From NCBI GenBank assembly GCA_031261785.1, contig JAISIZ010000108.1, positions 1 to 64,000 on the forward strand: a stretch of DNA of 64,000 nucleotides, given 5' to 3'. Within the stretch, counting starts at the first letter, position 1; each line of letters begins with the position of its first letter. The position numbers were made by a program, and so were the translations under genes. Positions 24,463-33,855 of the stretch are shown here, one piece after another. The notes under the pieces were generated by a model. That model searched no databases. It saw only the letters and a list, made by a program, of their open reading frames with translations, and was not told the origin of the DNA. The DNA comes from Mediterranea sp. (in: CFB group bacteria). GTDB lineage: Bacteria; Bacteroidota; Bacteroidia; Bacteroidales; Bacteroidaceae.

Positions 24463-25392
24463 TTAGCCGGTAATGAGGGTTTCCCGGTAGGCTTGGGCGA
24501 GGTCGGGGTGTTCGCCGGCTTTCACCTTGCTCCATACCAGCTTCATGGGGTCGATGGTCTCGCCTTTGTAGAGCAGTACGGGCGCTTCGCGGTTGCCGTC
24601 GATGAGTGTCCGCCACTCCATGCCTTCCACTTCGTTGGTCAGGATGACGCAGAGGGTCAATCCCATGGCCAGCCATTCCTCCCGCTTTTTAGGGCCTATC
24701 TTTCCGCTGTCCACCATGCGTTGCAGGCTCTCCAGGTCCTCTTCCTGGCCTTGGAAGTCGCGCTTCAGCTCGCGCTTCACCAGCTCCGAGGCCCATTCGT
24801 ATCCCTCGTTGATCTGGTAGATCTCCGAGAGGCGGATGGGAATCAGCTCGGCCGGATACTTCTTGCCCTCCTCGCGTATGGCCAGCGAGGCGATAACCGC
24901 TTTCGCCTCCTCGACGGAGCCTCCCTTGGGCACGGTGAACGAGCACTCGAAGGCGATGTGCCCCATACCGGCCACCCAGAGGTGGGAGGTGTAATACTCC
25001 CCACCCTCCTCGAACATTTCCTTGCTGTACGCGCACTCCAGGTGGCCGACCTCGACCGGCGTGGCCGACGGATTCTCGCGCAGCTCCCGCCGCACGCTCT
25101 CGAGGCCGAAGTCCCGCCCGCCCTTGAAGGCCGATATACGGAAGTTGCCCGTCCACACGTCGGGGTCATAGAACAGGAAGGAATCCTCGCCTCCCTCGAA
25201 CTCCGCCCATTCCGCCGGATAGCGCATCTCGAACCAGGCGCCGGGAGAGATAAACTTCTTGTTGAGTATCTCGTTCAGATATAAATCATGCGCCTCTTTA
25301 TCGAACTTCTCTCGTTCTGGAGTTCCGGGCTTGCCGTACTTGCTTTCGAGCAAGGCACTGTAATCCCTGATTTTATGATCGTTTGTTTTCAT
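24463..25392 (-). CDS. DUF3805/DUF3806 domain protein
   Basis: 309 aa from the ATG at 25392. The N-terminal half (residues ~45-150: WFEMRYPAEWAEFEGGEDSF, YDPDVWTGNFRISAFKG) matches DUF3805; the C-terminal part (MVDSGKIGPKKREEWLAMGL through VWSKVKAGEHPDL) matches DUF3806. The pair occurs together in Bacteroidota proteins of unknown function. No signal peptide or membrane helix is visible, so it is probably cytosolic. It lies upstream of uup on the same strand, separated by a long palindrome that may insulate the two. Confidence 0.75.
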   Translation of the reverse strand: MKTNDHKIRDYSALLESKYGKPGTPEREKFDKEAHDLYLNEILNKKFISPGAWFEMRYPAEWAEFEGGEDSFLFYDPDVWTGNFRISAFKGGRDFGLESVRRELRENPSATPVEVGHLECAYSKEMFEEGGEYYTSHLWVAGMGHIAFECSFTVPKGGSVEEAKAVIASLAIREEGKKYPAELIPIRLSEIYQINEGYEWASELVKRELKRDFQGQEEDLESLQRMVDSGKIGPKKREEWLAMGLTLCVILTNEVEGMEWRTLIDGNREAPVLLYKGETIDPMKLVWSKVKAGEHPDLAQAYRETLITG

Positions 25393-25691
25393 CAATGGGC
25401 TATTTTATTCATAGGCGCAAAGGTAGGCATAGTTCTCAAATCATGCAACAAGATATCTACGCTAAATACATATCAGTTCCTATTTCGACATACACGTAAT
25501 ACTCCAGAATGATGCCACGCAACCGCATCGTAACACCTATTTCATTCCGGCGTAACAATCTATCCCCATCTTTGCGGCGAGAAAGAAAATAAAGAGCTAA
25601 CTTTGCCACTGCTACCCCCATCAGGGCAGAACATCGTGAATCATATCCAAGTAGATCATAGCTACTCATATTTAAAGCATAGAAAGAACGT

Positions 25692-26381
25692 ATGAACAAT
25701 TATCGCATTTTAGTCGTCGACGACGAAGAAGATCTCTGCGAGATACTCAAGTTCAACCTGGAGAACGAAGGGTACGAGGTCGACACCGCCAACTCCGCCG
25801 AGGAGGCGATCAAGAAAGACATCGCCAGCTACCAGCTCCTGCTGCTGGACGTGATGATGGGCGAGATGTCGGGCTTCAAGATGGCCAGCCTGTTGAAGAA
25901 AGACAAGAAGACCGCCCAGGTGCCCATCATCTTCGTCACGGCGAAAGACACCGAGAACGACACCCTGACGGGCTTCAACCTGGGAGCCGACGACTACATC
26001 TCCAAACCCTTCTCGCTGCGCGAGGTGCTGGTGCGCATCAAGGCCGTGCTCCGCCGCACCGCTACCGAGGAGCGCGACAAAGTCCTCGAGCGCATCGTCT
26101 TCAAGACATTGGTCATCGACATCGCCAAGAAGAAAGCCAGCATCGACGGCTCCGAGGTGCCGCTCACCAAGAAGGAGTTCGAGATCCTCCTCTTGCTGCT
26201 GCAAAACAAGGGGCGGGTCTTCTCGCGCGAAGACATCCTCACCCGCGTATGGACCAACGAGGTGTACGTGCTCGACCGCACCATCGACGTCAACATCACC
26301 CGCCTGCGCAAGAAGATAGGCCACTACGGCAAGCACATCGTCACCCGCCTGGGATACGGCTACTGCTTCGAGAACGAGTAA
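25692..26381 (+). CDS. rprY: RprY-like OmpR-family response regulator
   Basis: 229 aa: receiver with acidic D10-D11, phospho-acceptor D53 in LLLLDVMMGEMSG, and a winged-helix Trans_reg_C domain (LTKKEFEILLLLLQNKGRVFSREDILTRVW, VDVNITRLRKKIG-type end). The N-terminus MNNYRILVVDDEEDLCEILK closely follows RprY of Bacteroides. A TAACTTTG -7-like box lies at 25598-25605. The kinase gene follows after 39 nt. Confidence 0.85.
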   Translation: MNNYRILVVDDEEDLCEILKFNLENEGYEVDTANSAEEAIKKDIASYQLLLLDVMMGEMSGFKMASLLKKDKKTAQVPIIFVTAKDTENDTLTGFNLGADDYISKPFSLREVLVRIKAVLRRTATEERDKVLERIVFKTLVIDIAKKKASIDGSEVPLTKKEFEILLLLLQNKGRVFSREDILTRVWTNEVYVLDRTIDVNITRLRKKIGHYGKHIVTRLGYGYCFENE

Positions 26382-26420
26382 ACGCCCCGCCACCCTCACC
26401 CCATCCCATCCACGCACGCC

Positions 26421-28238
26421 ATGCCCGCCAGCCCAGTCACCCTCCCCCCCGCGCCGAGGCACCTGCTGCCCTTCAGCATGCGGCTCTTCCTTTCCGTAGC
26501 CGCCATCTTCATCGCGTTCGTCATCTTCTTCATCGCCTACCAGTACAAGCGCGAGCGCGACTACAAGGTCAGCCTGCTCGACATGCAGCTTCAGGACTAC
26601 AACAGCCGCCTCTACGAATTCCTCGAAGAGGAGCCGTTCGACACCGAAGTCATTGACGAGTACCTGCGCGACCACCCCGAGGAGAACCTCCGCATGACCA
26701 TCATCGACCTGCGGGGCGACGTGCTGTACGACAGCTACACGCACGTCACGGGACACATCATAGGCAATCACCTCGACCGCCTCGAGGTGCGCCAGGCCCT
26801 CAGGCGAGGCGAGGGATACGACGTCCGCCGGACATCGGAAACCACCGGCCAGACCTATTTCTACTCCGCCACACGCTATGCCGACCGCATCTACCGCTCC
26901 GCCCTGCCCTACGACCTCAACCTCGTGAAGAGCCTCGAGGCCGACCCGCAATACCTCTGGTTCACCGTCGGCGTCACCCTGTTGCTGCTCGTCTTCTTCT
27001 ACAGCCTCACGTGCAAGCTCGGCAAGGCCATCAACCACCTCCGCCGCTTCGCCATGAGGGCCGACCGCGACGAAGCCATCGAGACCGAGGAGATAGATGC
27101 CTTCCCGCAGAACGAGCTGGGAGAGATCTCCCAGCACATCGTACAGATCTACCAGCGCCTGCACGACACCAAGGACGCCCTCTACATCGAGCGCGAGAAA
27201 CTCATCACCCACCTGCAGATCTCGCACGAAGGACTGGGCGTGTTCACCCGGAACAAGAAGGAGATCCTCGTCAACAACCTCTTCACCCAGTACTGCAACC
27301 TCATCTCCGACACCAACCTGAAGACCAGCGAGGAAGTGTTCGGCATACCCGAGCTGCAAAGCCTCACGGAGTTCATCAACCGCAACCGCGACCACTACTT
27401 CATCGGCAAGGAGGAGGCCAAGATGTCGGTCACCATACACAAGAACGGGCGCACCTTCATCGCCGAGTGCATCATCTTCCAGGACGACAGCTTCGAACTC
27501 TCCATCAACGACGTCACCCAGGAGGAGGAGCAGGCCCAACTCAAGCGGCAGCTCACCCAAAACATCGCCCACGAGTTGAAGACGCCCGTGAGCAGCATAC
27601 AGGGATACCTCGAGACCATCACCAACAACCCCGACATGCCGAGCGACCAGCTGAGCACCTTCATCGAGCGATGCTACGCGCAAAGCAACCGCCTGAGCCG
27701 GCTGCTGCGCGACATCTCCGTGCTCACCCGCATGGACGAGGCGCCGGGACTCATCGAGATGGAGCGCACGGACATCACCGCCCTCGTGGCCGGTATCGTC
27801 GACGAGGTGAGCCTCGAGCTGGAGGAGAAGCGCCTCACCGTGGTCAACACCTTGCAAGAGCGCATCGTCGTGCACGGCAACCACTCCCTGCTCTACTCCA
27901 TCTTCCGCAACCTCATGGACAACGCCATCGCCTACGCCGGCGTAGGCGTCCGCGTCAACATCAGTTGCTTCCGCGAGGACGAGCGCTTCTACTACTTCAG
28001 CTTCGCCGACACCGGCGTGGGCGTGTCGCCGCAACACCTCAACCGCCTCTTCGAACGATTTTACCGCGTGGACAAGGGACGCTCGCGCAAGCTCGGCGGA
28101 ACGGGACTGGGGCTGGCCATCGTCAAGAACGCCGTCATCATGCACGGCGGGAGCATCTCGGCCAAGAACGCCCCGGGCGGAGGACTGGAGTTTGTCTTCA
28201 CGCTGGCGAAAGGAAAGGCCGAAAGCGGCGGGACATGA
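26421..28238 (+). CDS. rprX: RprX-like sensor histidine kinase
   Basis: 605 aa: transmembrane helix at about residues 20-42 (LFLSVAAIFIAFVIFFIAYQ), a periplasmic sensing part to about residue 178, a second helix (FTVGVTLLLLVFFYSLTC), a HAMP/PAS-like linker, then the kinase core with phospho-acceptor H384 in NIAHELKTPVSSIQGYL, N-box NLMDNAIAY, and G boxes DTGVGV and GGTGLGLAIV. It should phosphorylate RprY. It is longer at the N-terminus than B. fragilis RprX as I recall it, and residues 1-17 may not be translated: the methionine at residue 20 is an alternative. Confidence 0.87.
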   Translation: MPASPVTLPPAPRHLLPFSMRLFLSVAAIFIAFVIFFIAYQYKRERDYKVSLLDMQLQDYNSRLYEFLEEEPFDTEVIDEYLRDHPEENLRMTIIDLRGDVLYDSYTHVTGHIIGNHLDRLEVRQALRRGEGYDVRRTSETTGQTYFYSATRYADRIYRSALPYDLNLVKSLEADPQYLWFTVGVTLLLLVFFYSLTCKLGKAINHLRRFAMRADRDEAIETEEIDAFPQNELGEISQHIVQIYQRLHDTKDALYIEREKLITHLQISHEGLGVFTRNKKEILVNNLFTQYCNLISDTNLKTSEEVFGIPELQSLTEFINRNRDHYFIGKEEAKMSVTIHKNGRTFIAECIIFQDDSFELSINDVTQEEEQAQLKRQLTQNIAHELKTPVSSIQGYLETITNNPDMPSDQLSTFIERCYAQSNRLSRLLRDISVLTRMDEAPGLIEMERTDITALVAGIVDEVSLELEEKRLTVVNTLQERIVVHGNHSLLYSIFRNLMDNAIAYAGVGVRVNISCFREDERFYYFSFADTGVGVSPQHLNRLFERFYRVDKGRSRKLGGTGLGLAIVKNAVIMHGGSISAKNAPGGGLEFVFTLAKGKAESGGT

Positions 28239-28281
28239 ACACGCGCGAAGTTCGGTACTAACCCTTGATCAATGGCGGGGC

Positions 28282-28454
28282 GGGTAACTCTGAGTCCTCC
28301 CTTCCAACGGAGGGGAGGTGGCCCGAAGGGCCGGAGGGGAGGGAAGAATAATCAATATACCTATTTATGTAAAAGCGGTACGTTCATTGTTTTTCCCTCC
28401 CCTCCGCCCTTCGGGCACCTCCCCTCCGTTGGAAGGGAGGACTCAGAGTTACCC
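28282..28454. repeat. Long G/C-rich inverted repeat with 62-64-bp arms
   Basis: Left arm 28282-28345 (GGGTAACTCTGAGTCCTCCC...) pairs with right arm 28393-28454 (...GGGAGGACTCAGAGTTACCC), with only a few unpaired bases in the inner GCCCGAAGGG part. Loop 47 bp. The sequence GAGTCCTCCCTTCCAACGG resembles interspersed repeats I associate with Bacteroidales intergenic regions. It sits between rprX and the convergent PUL. Confidence 0.88.
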
Positions 28455-28554
28455 CCTCGCGGATCTGCTGCTAGTTGCTTCTCGCGGATTTGCTGCGAGG
28501 TCTAAGCATTGCTGTCTTGGAGGGTGCTGTGGCCGGTGTCGGGGGAGTGAAAAA

Positions 28555-28905
28555 TTTTGGGCGTTTCTCCGCGAGAAGAAGTCCTCAAAAAAAATTTTAG
28601 GCGTTTCTCCGCGAGGAGAAGTCCTCAAAAAAATTTTTGGCTGTTTCTCCGCGAGGAGAAGTCCTCAAAAAAAAATTTTGGCCGTTTCTCCGCGAGGAGA
28701 AGTCCTCAAAAAAAATTTTTGGCCGTTTCTCCGCGAGGAGATGTCCTCAAAAAAAAATTTTAGGCGTTTCTCCGCGAGGAGATGTCCTCAAAAAAAAAAT
28801 TTTGGGCGTTTCTCCGCGAGGAGAAGTCCTCAAAAAAAAATTTTGGGCATTTCTCCTCGAGGAGATGACCCCAAAAAAAATTTTTGGGCGTTTCTCCCGC
28901 GATTT
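28555..28905. repeat. 41-bp tandem repeat array 2
   Basis: GCGTTTCTCC-type starts occur at 28561, 28601, 28641, 28682, 28723, 28764, 28806, 28847 and 28888: nine copies, period 40-42. Each contains the 6-4-6 hairpin TTCTCC-GCGA-GGAGAA, whose GCGA loop is a GNRA tetraloop, followed by GTCCTC, an A run and TTTT. Length varies only in the A/T runs; two or three copies have TGTCC or CCTCGA changes. All three plus-strand frames remain open here because the unit lacks stops, but no protein is supported. Confidence 0.95.
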
Positions 28906-28910
28906 ACGCG

Positions 28911-28953
28911 AAAGCCCGACTGGAAATTGCTCTCCAGCCGGGCTTTCTTTTTA
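28911..28953 (+). terminator. Intrinsic terminator at the end of array 2
   Basis: AAAGCCCGACTGGA (28911-28924) and TCCAGCCGGGCTTT (28933-28946) form a 14-bp stem with one mismatch, followed by CTTTTTAT on the plus strand. It would end any transcript passing rightward through array 2 and keep it from entering susD antisense. Confidence 0.85.
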
Positions 28954-28998
28954 TAAATAGATTAAAGCGATGTCCGTCTATCCGGGGTAGGCGTCCCT

Positions 28999-30441
28999 TT
29001 ATTGCTGGGGGATGGCCGCGTCCCAGTTTTCGTTCGGCTGCGTCATGAATCCGGCGTTCGTCTCACTGGCCGGTATGGGAAGCACGAATTTGGCGATGTC
29101 GAACAGGTCGTTGAAGCCCGACATTTTCACCTTGTCGCCCATGCGCCGGGCGTCGTAGAGGCGATGTCCCTCGCCGGCGAACTCACGGACGCGCTCCTCG
29201 GAGATGAACGTCAGCAGCTCGTCGGTCGTGCCGGGGAGGTCGTCGACGGAGGTGATGGCCGTATTGCGCTTGGCGGTGTACAGCAGGTAGTTCCTCGCTT
29301 CGGCGATGTTGTTGGCGCGCGCGGCCACCTCGGCGATGATCAGGCTCATCTCCGACTTGCGGAAGATGGGTATGTTGCTCGTGGCTTCCGACGTGGGCAA
29401 TCCGGCGTACTTGAGTGTCGTCATGCCGGCCACGTCTATCACCCCTTTCCGGATGTCGGTCTCGGAATACGCGTTCACCGTCGAGTTCGTCAGCGTGCAG
29501 AGATACGAGCCGTAGAGCGTGTTCAGGGCGAAAGACGATAGGTTGTCGGCCTCGTTCTTGGCGATGGTGAAAATGTCTTCGTCGGTGATGGCCAGCGAAC
29601 GCCACATGGTCTGGTAGTTGTCGTCGCTCGGCTTGTTGTCGCTCCCCGTCCCGTCGCCGGCGTTTTTCAGCTTGATGGCTTGCTTGGCTGCCGTGGCGGC
29701 ATCGTCGTATTTCTCCATGTCCATGCAGACGCGGGCCTTCAGCGCTTGCAGTCCCATCTGTCCCATATAGAAAGCCGAAAGCTTCACGCCTTGTTGGGCG
29801 GCCTGCTCGAGATAGTCCTCGGCCAGCTTGATGTTCGAGTTGATCTGCGCGTAGGTTTCGCCTACCGTGGCGCGGTCGACCTTGGTGAAGGGAGGTATCG
29901 GCTCGTCCTTCACCAACGGCAGTCCCAGGTTCTCCGTCCCGCTCTTGTACGGATAGGCGAAGAGGTTGACCAGGTAGTAGTTGGCCAACGCCTTCAGGGC
30001 GTAGCATTGTCCCATGTACGAGGCCAGGTTGGCTTCGTCCTCGTCGGTGAGGTGTAGCGCCTCCTTGTTGGCCATCACTTTCTTGGCTCCGGCGATGGTG
30101 CGCGTGCAGCGGTCGATTACCTTGAAGCCATAGTACCAGCAGTCGGTCATCTCCGCGTTTGTATCCTCGATGGTCAGCGTACTCATGGAGTACATGTGTC
30201 CGGTGCTCGGGCTTCCGTCGGAAATGCCGGCGAAGAAATCGCCGAAAGCGACGGCGTAGTCGCCCAGAAACTCGTACGATCCGAGGGCGTTGTATGCGCC
30301 CGTCATGCCGTTCTGCACGTCCTGCACGGTTTTGTACTCCTCGCCGCCGGGCAGCTCTTGGTAGTTCTTCGTGTCGAAGTCGCACGCGAAGAGGCTGAAC
30401 GACAAGGTGGCCGCCAAAGCCCATTGATATATATTTCTCAT
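28999..30441 (-). CDS. SusD/RagB-family outer membrane glycan-binding lipoprotein
   Basis: 480 aa with lipobox FSLFAC (Cys at residue 20). SusD-like features: an early AYNALGSYEFLGDY block, ALKALANYYLVNLFAYPY in the TPR-rich core, LPLVKDEPIPPF, and the C-terminal FISEERVREFAGEGHRLYD, the standard SusD end motif. It lies on the cell surface over the SusC transporter encoded 32 bp upstream and captures oligosaccharides (or peptides) for import. Shorter than the other SusD in the window (653 aa), so the two pairs probably have different ligands. Confidence 0.92.
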   Translation of the reverse strand: MRNIYQWALAATLSFSLFACDFDTKNYQELPGGEEYKTVQDVQNGMTGAYNALGSYEFLGDYAVAFGDFFAGISDGSPSTGHMYSMSTLTIEDTNAEMTDCWYYGFKVIDRCTRTIAGAKKVMANKEALHLTDEDEANLASYMGQCYALKALANYYLVNLFAYPYKSGTENLGLPLVKDEPIPPFTKVDRATVGETYAQINSNIKLAEDYLEQAAQQGVKLSAFYMGQMGLQALKARVCMDMEKYDDAATAAKQAIKLKNAGDGTGSDNKPSDDNYQTMWRSLAITDEDIFTIAKNEADNLSSFALNTLYGSYLCTLTNSTVNAYSETDIRKGVIDVAGMTTLKYAGLPTSEATSNIPIFRKSEMSLIIAEVAARANNIAEARNYLLYTAKRNTAITSVDDLPGTTDELLTFISEERVREFAGEGHRLYDARRMGDKVKMSGFNDLFDIAKFVLPIPASETNAGFMTQPNENWDAAIPQQ

Positions 30442-30473
30442 CTTAATCTAAACTGTTTGCTAAGTTGCACAAA

Positions 30474-33400
30474 TCAAAATCCTAAATTCACGCCGAACAT
30501 GAATGTCCGGGGTTGCGGGTAGTTGAACCATTGCTCTCCGCTGGCTCCCACGCTGCTGGGGTCGAATCCCCGGTAATTGCTGGCGGATACGGTGTAGAGG
30601 TTCTCCAGGTTGGCGAAGAATCGGCAGTTCTGGATGAAGACTTTCTCCAGCACCTCTTTGGGCAGGCTGTATCCTATGGAGATGGATCGTATCTTGAGGT
30701 AATCGGCGTCCATGAGGAAACGCGACGAGGCCTTGTCGGCGTTGGTGGCGGTGGTCGTCACGCGCGGCACGTCGGTGATGTCGCCCGGTTGGCGCCAATG
30801 GTTGTCGTACACGTACCGCGAATAGTTCTGGTAGAACGACGTTCCCGTCTGCTCCCTGTACCGCAGGCTGTTGCCATAAATCTTTCCGCCGAGCGAATAG
30901 TTGAGTTGCAGGCCGAAATCGATCCCTTTCCACTTCAGCGTGGTGTTGAACGAGCCGGCGAAATCGGGCAGCGGGCTGCCGAGGTAGCGTTTCGTGGCGG
31001 CGTTGTAATTGGTCGTCGTCTCGTCGCCGGTGGCGTTCTTGTACCACATGGCGGCGCCCGTCTGGGGATCCACGCCCGCATATTCCTTCATCTTGAACTG
31101 TCCGATGGGATAGCCCACTTCGGTAATCTGGTAAGTTCCCTCAATGGGGTTGTCGGTGCTCAGCTTCTCCACCTTGTTCTTGTTCACCGCCCCGCTGAGG
31201 GTGGCGTCCCATTTCCAGTCCTTGTTCCGTATCAGCACGGCGTTGATCGAGGCCTCGAATCCTTTGTTGGACAGCTTGCCGATGTTGCGGTAGTAGGACT
31301 TCAGGCCGGTGGTCATCGAGAGGGGGACGTTGAACACCATGTCGCGTGTTTGGTGATTGTAGTAGTCCAACGTGATGTTGACGCGATTGAACAAGCTGAT
31401 GTCGAGGCCCACGTTGAACTTGCCCGTCTGCTCCCATTTCAGGTCGTCGTTGCCGAATTGGGAGTGTCCCATGCCCGGAAGATTGTTGTAGACATATCCG
31501 AAGTTGAACAGGTCGCGCGCCGCGTACCACGAGTCCGATCCCGTGGCGCCCACTTCCTGGTTGCCCGACGTACCGTAGCTCGCGCGTATGGTGAGGTTGG
31601 TCAGCCAGTTTTGCGTCGTCTCCATGAATTTCTCGGCCGTGAGGCGATACTTGGCTCCCACCGACCAGAAGGGTGCCCAGCGGTGGTTGCTTCCGAAGCG
31701 CGACGAGCCGTCGTAACGGAAGCTTCCCGAAACGTAGTACTTGTCGTCGTAGTCGTACTGCGCGTTGGCGAAGTAGGAGTTGAGCACCAGGTCGTACCGC
31801 TCTGTCGACGCGCTTCCGGGCACTGCCGTGAGGCCCACCTCATTGAGGTTTTCCACCGGATAGTTGGTGCCGGCGAGGTAGGCTACCTTCTTCATCGTCT
31901 TGATGCCCTCCTGCCCTATCAGGAAGTTGACGTGATGATGTTCGTTGAAGGTGTCGATGTAGTTCAGCGTGTTGGTGATGCTCAGCTGTAGGTTCGAGGT
32001 GTTGGTGTCCTCGCCCATGCCTCGCATCTCGTTGCCTTGCGGTTGTAGGAACGACCAGTATCCAAACTCGTCGACGAAGAGCAGGTCGACGCTGGCGCGG
32101 GTCATCCACGTCAGCTTCTTCGTGAAGTTGATCTGCAGATAGGGCGCTATGATGGCCCTGTACTGTTTGGACGTGTTCTTGTCTCCATCCTCGCTTCTCA
32201 TGGCGACGGGGTTGTAGCCTCCCTGCGAGGTGTCGAAGTTCCATTCCCCTTCGGGCGTCTTCACGGGGGTGAGCGGATTCATCATTGAGGCGATGGTGAT
32301 GGGGTCGGTGAAGTATCCTCCGCCCGCGCCCATCTCGGTCTTGGTGTACGAGAGGTTGGAGTTCACCCCGTATTTCACGTACCTGGAAGGCTCGTGCTCG
32401 AGGTTGGTACGGAAAGCGTAGCGCGTAAGTCCCTTGCCGATGACCATCGCGTCCTCGTTCATGTAATCCAGCGACACGTAGTACTTGGGCGCGTTGTTGG
32501 AGCTTCCTCCCCCGCTCACGTCGAATCCGTATTCCTGTACCAGTCCGCTGCGGGTCACCGCCTTGGTCCAGTCGGTGTCGTACCCGTACTTCTCGGCGGC
32601 CGATACCCATCCCTCGGTGTACCAGTCGTAGAAGTTTTTGGCTCCGGCCTTGTCGTAGGCGAAGCCCAAGCCATATCCTTCGTTATACATGCCGAATACG
32701 GAGGAAGCTCCCCTGTCGGCGTATCCGTTGAGCAACGCCTCGGTGACCATGTCGATGTTTTGCTCGGCGTTGGTCTGCTTGAAGCGGTCCGTATAGGAGG
32801 GCATCGTCTCCACGCCCAGCTTGGCGGTGAAGTTCACCCGGGGCTTTCCGGAGGCTCCCTTCTTGGTGGTGATCACGATCACGCCGTTGGCCGCGCGCGA
32901 ACCATAGATGGAGGTCGCGGTGGCGTCCTTGAGCACGGTCACGCTCTCGATATCGTTGGCGTTGAGCGAGGCTAAGGGCGAAACCGTTACGCCCTCGCTG
33001 GCCCTCATTCCCACGGCGTCGGCGAAATAGCTCACTCCGTCCACCACGTAGAGGGGTTGCGTACCCGAGTTCAGCGAATTGCGGCCTCGGATATAGATGT
33101 CGGCAGGCGCGCCGGGTTGTCCGCTGGTCATGCTCATTTGCAAGCCCGGCACGGCGCCGTCGAGCGCCTTGATGGGGTTGGCGTCGTGTTTGCTCTCCAT
33201 GACGGAGTTATCGAGCGTGGCGGCAGCCCCCGTGAAGGCGGCCTTGCGCGTCACGCCGTAGCCTGTTATTATGACCTCGTTCAACGCCTTGGCGTCGGAG
33301 GCCAGCGTAACCTTCAGGGTAGGTTTGATAGCCACTTCTTGCGCGGTCATGCCGATGTACGATATACGTAGCGTCTTGGCGGTGGCTGGCAGGTTCGTAA

Positions 33401-33587
33401 GGGAGAAGTTCCCGTCGATGTCGGTGATCGTGCCCAGCGTGGTGCCTGTTACCAGCACCGACGCGCCCACGATAGGTTGCCCGTCGTCGGCCGAGAACAC
33501 CTGGCCGGTGACTTTCTGTGTTTGGGCGTAGAGTTGGCTCAAACCCGCTAACAGGCAAGCCAACAGCAACATTACTTTTCTCATCAT
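30474..33587 (-). CDS. SusC/RagA-family TonB-dependent transporter
   Basis: 1037 aa. Signal peptide (LLLACLLAGLSQLYAQ), carboxypeptidase-like regulatory domain (VTGQVFSADDGQPIVGASVL), TonB box region (ALNEVIITGYGVTRK), plug domain with VRG-like IYIRGRNSLN and VLKDATATSIYGSRAANGVI, then the large beta barrel ending in FGVNLGF. It imports the ligand held by the paired SusD, powered by TonB. The 268-bp upstream region (33588-33855) holds no gene and no clear TAnnTTTG promoter on the minus strand. Confidence 0.94.
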   Translation of the reverse strand: MMRKVMLLLACLLAGLSQLYAQTQKVTGQVFSADDGQPIVGASVLVTGTTLGTITDIDGNFSLTNLPATAKTLRISYIGMTAQEVAIKPTLKVTLASDAKALNEVIITGYGVTRKAAFTGAAATLDNSVMESKHDANPIKALDGAVPGLQMSMTSGQPGAPADIYIRGRNSLNSGTQPLYVVDGVSYFADAVGMRASEGVTVSPLASLNANDIESVTVLKDATATSIYGSRAANGVIVITTKKGASGKPRVNFTAKLGVETMPSYTDRFKQTNAEQNIDMVTEALLNGYADRGASSVFGMYNEGYGLGFAYDKAGAKNFYDWYTEGWVSAAEKYGYDTDWTKAVTRSGLVQEYGFDVSGGGSSNNAPKYYVSLDYMNEDAMVIGKGLTRYAFRTNLEHEPSRYVKYGVNSNLSYTKTEMGAGGGYFTDPITIASMMNPLTPVKTPEGEWNFDTSQGGYNPVAMRSEDGDKNTSKQYRAIIAPYLQINFTKKLTWMTRASVDLLFVDEFGYWSFLQPQGNEMRGMGEDTNTSNLQLSITNTLNYIDTFNEHHHVNFLIGQEGIKTMKKVAYLAGTNYPVENLNEVGLTAVPGSASTERYDLVLNSYFANAQYDYDDKYYVSGSFRYDGSSRFGSNHRWAPFWSVGAKYRLTAEKFMETTQNWLTNLTIRASYGTSGNQEVGATGSDSWYAARDLFNFGYVYNNLPGMGHSQFGNDDLKWEQTGKFNVGLDISLFNRVNITLDYYNHQTRDMVFNVPLSMTTGLKSYYRNIGKLSNKGFEASINAVLIRNKDWKWDATLSGAVNKNKVEKLSTDNPIEGTYQITEVGYPIGQFKMKEYAGVDPQTGAAMWYKNATGDETTTNYNAATKRYLGSPLPDFAGSFNTTLKWKGIDFGLQLNYSLGGKIYGNSLRYREQTGTSFYQNYSRYVYDNHWRQPGDITDVPRVTTTATNADKASSRFLMDADYLKIRSISIGYSLPKEVLEKVFIQNCRFFANLENLYTVSASNYRGFDPSSVGASGEQWFNYPQPRTFMFGVNLGF

Positions 33588-33855
33588 AAACTAAAAAAAC
33601 TCTCAAAAGTTAGACTTCACATTTGTTTATTGTACCTAATCATTGGATATAGAGCGGACAAGGCGTTTAGGGTAACCTCTGTCCACTATTTTATTCCTAT
33701 CGGGGCGCGAAATTAGGCATCCGCGCCGAAAAAAACAATTTTTCAGTTAAGAAAGCTCGCTTATATGACAAATTGTAAGCGCTCCGGCCCGTTTTTTGGC
33801 GATATTGGAAGATTTCACTTCACCGGAGCTCCCCTGCCCGCCTCCGGGCTGACGA

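Noticed and set aside
25710..28145. 811-aa open frame on the minus strand opposite rprY/rprX
   Set aside because: It is the antisense shadow of two well-recognised genes. Its V/E/D/H/L-rich composition is what GC-rich coding DNA gives in the opposite strand.
28555..28905. Arrays considered as CRISPR
   Set aside because: Units are directly adjacent with no unique spacers, and no cas genes are in the window.
28318..28956. Overlapping open frames in all three plus-strand frames across array 2, giving repetitive proteins rich in SPRGEVLKK and LREEKSSKK
   Set aside because: The 41-bp unit lacks stop codons, so every frame is open by default. Copies differ by one-base length changes in A/T runs, which would shift any true reading frame. 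No start or RBS context favours one frame.
33588..33855. Search for a promoter upstream of the first susC
   Set aside because: No TAnnTTTG with a spaced TTTG was found on the minus strand. A weak GGACA/TGTCC dyad around 33656-33692 was too degenerate to report.
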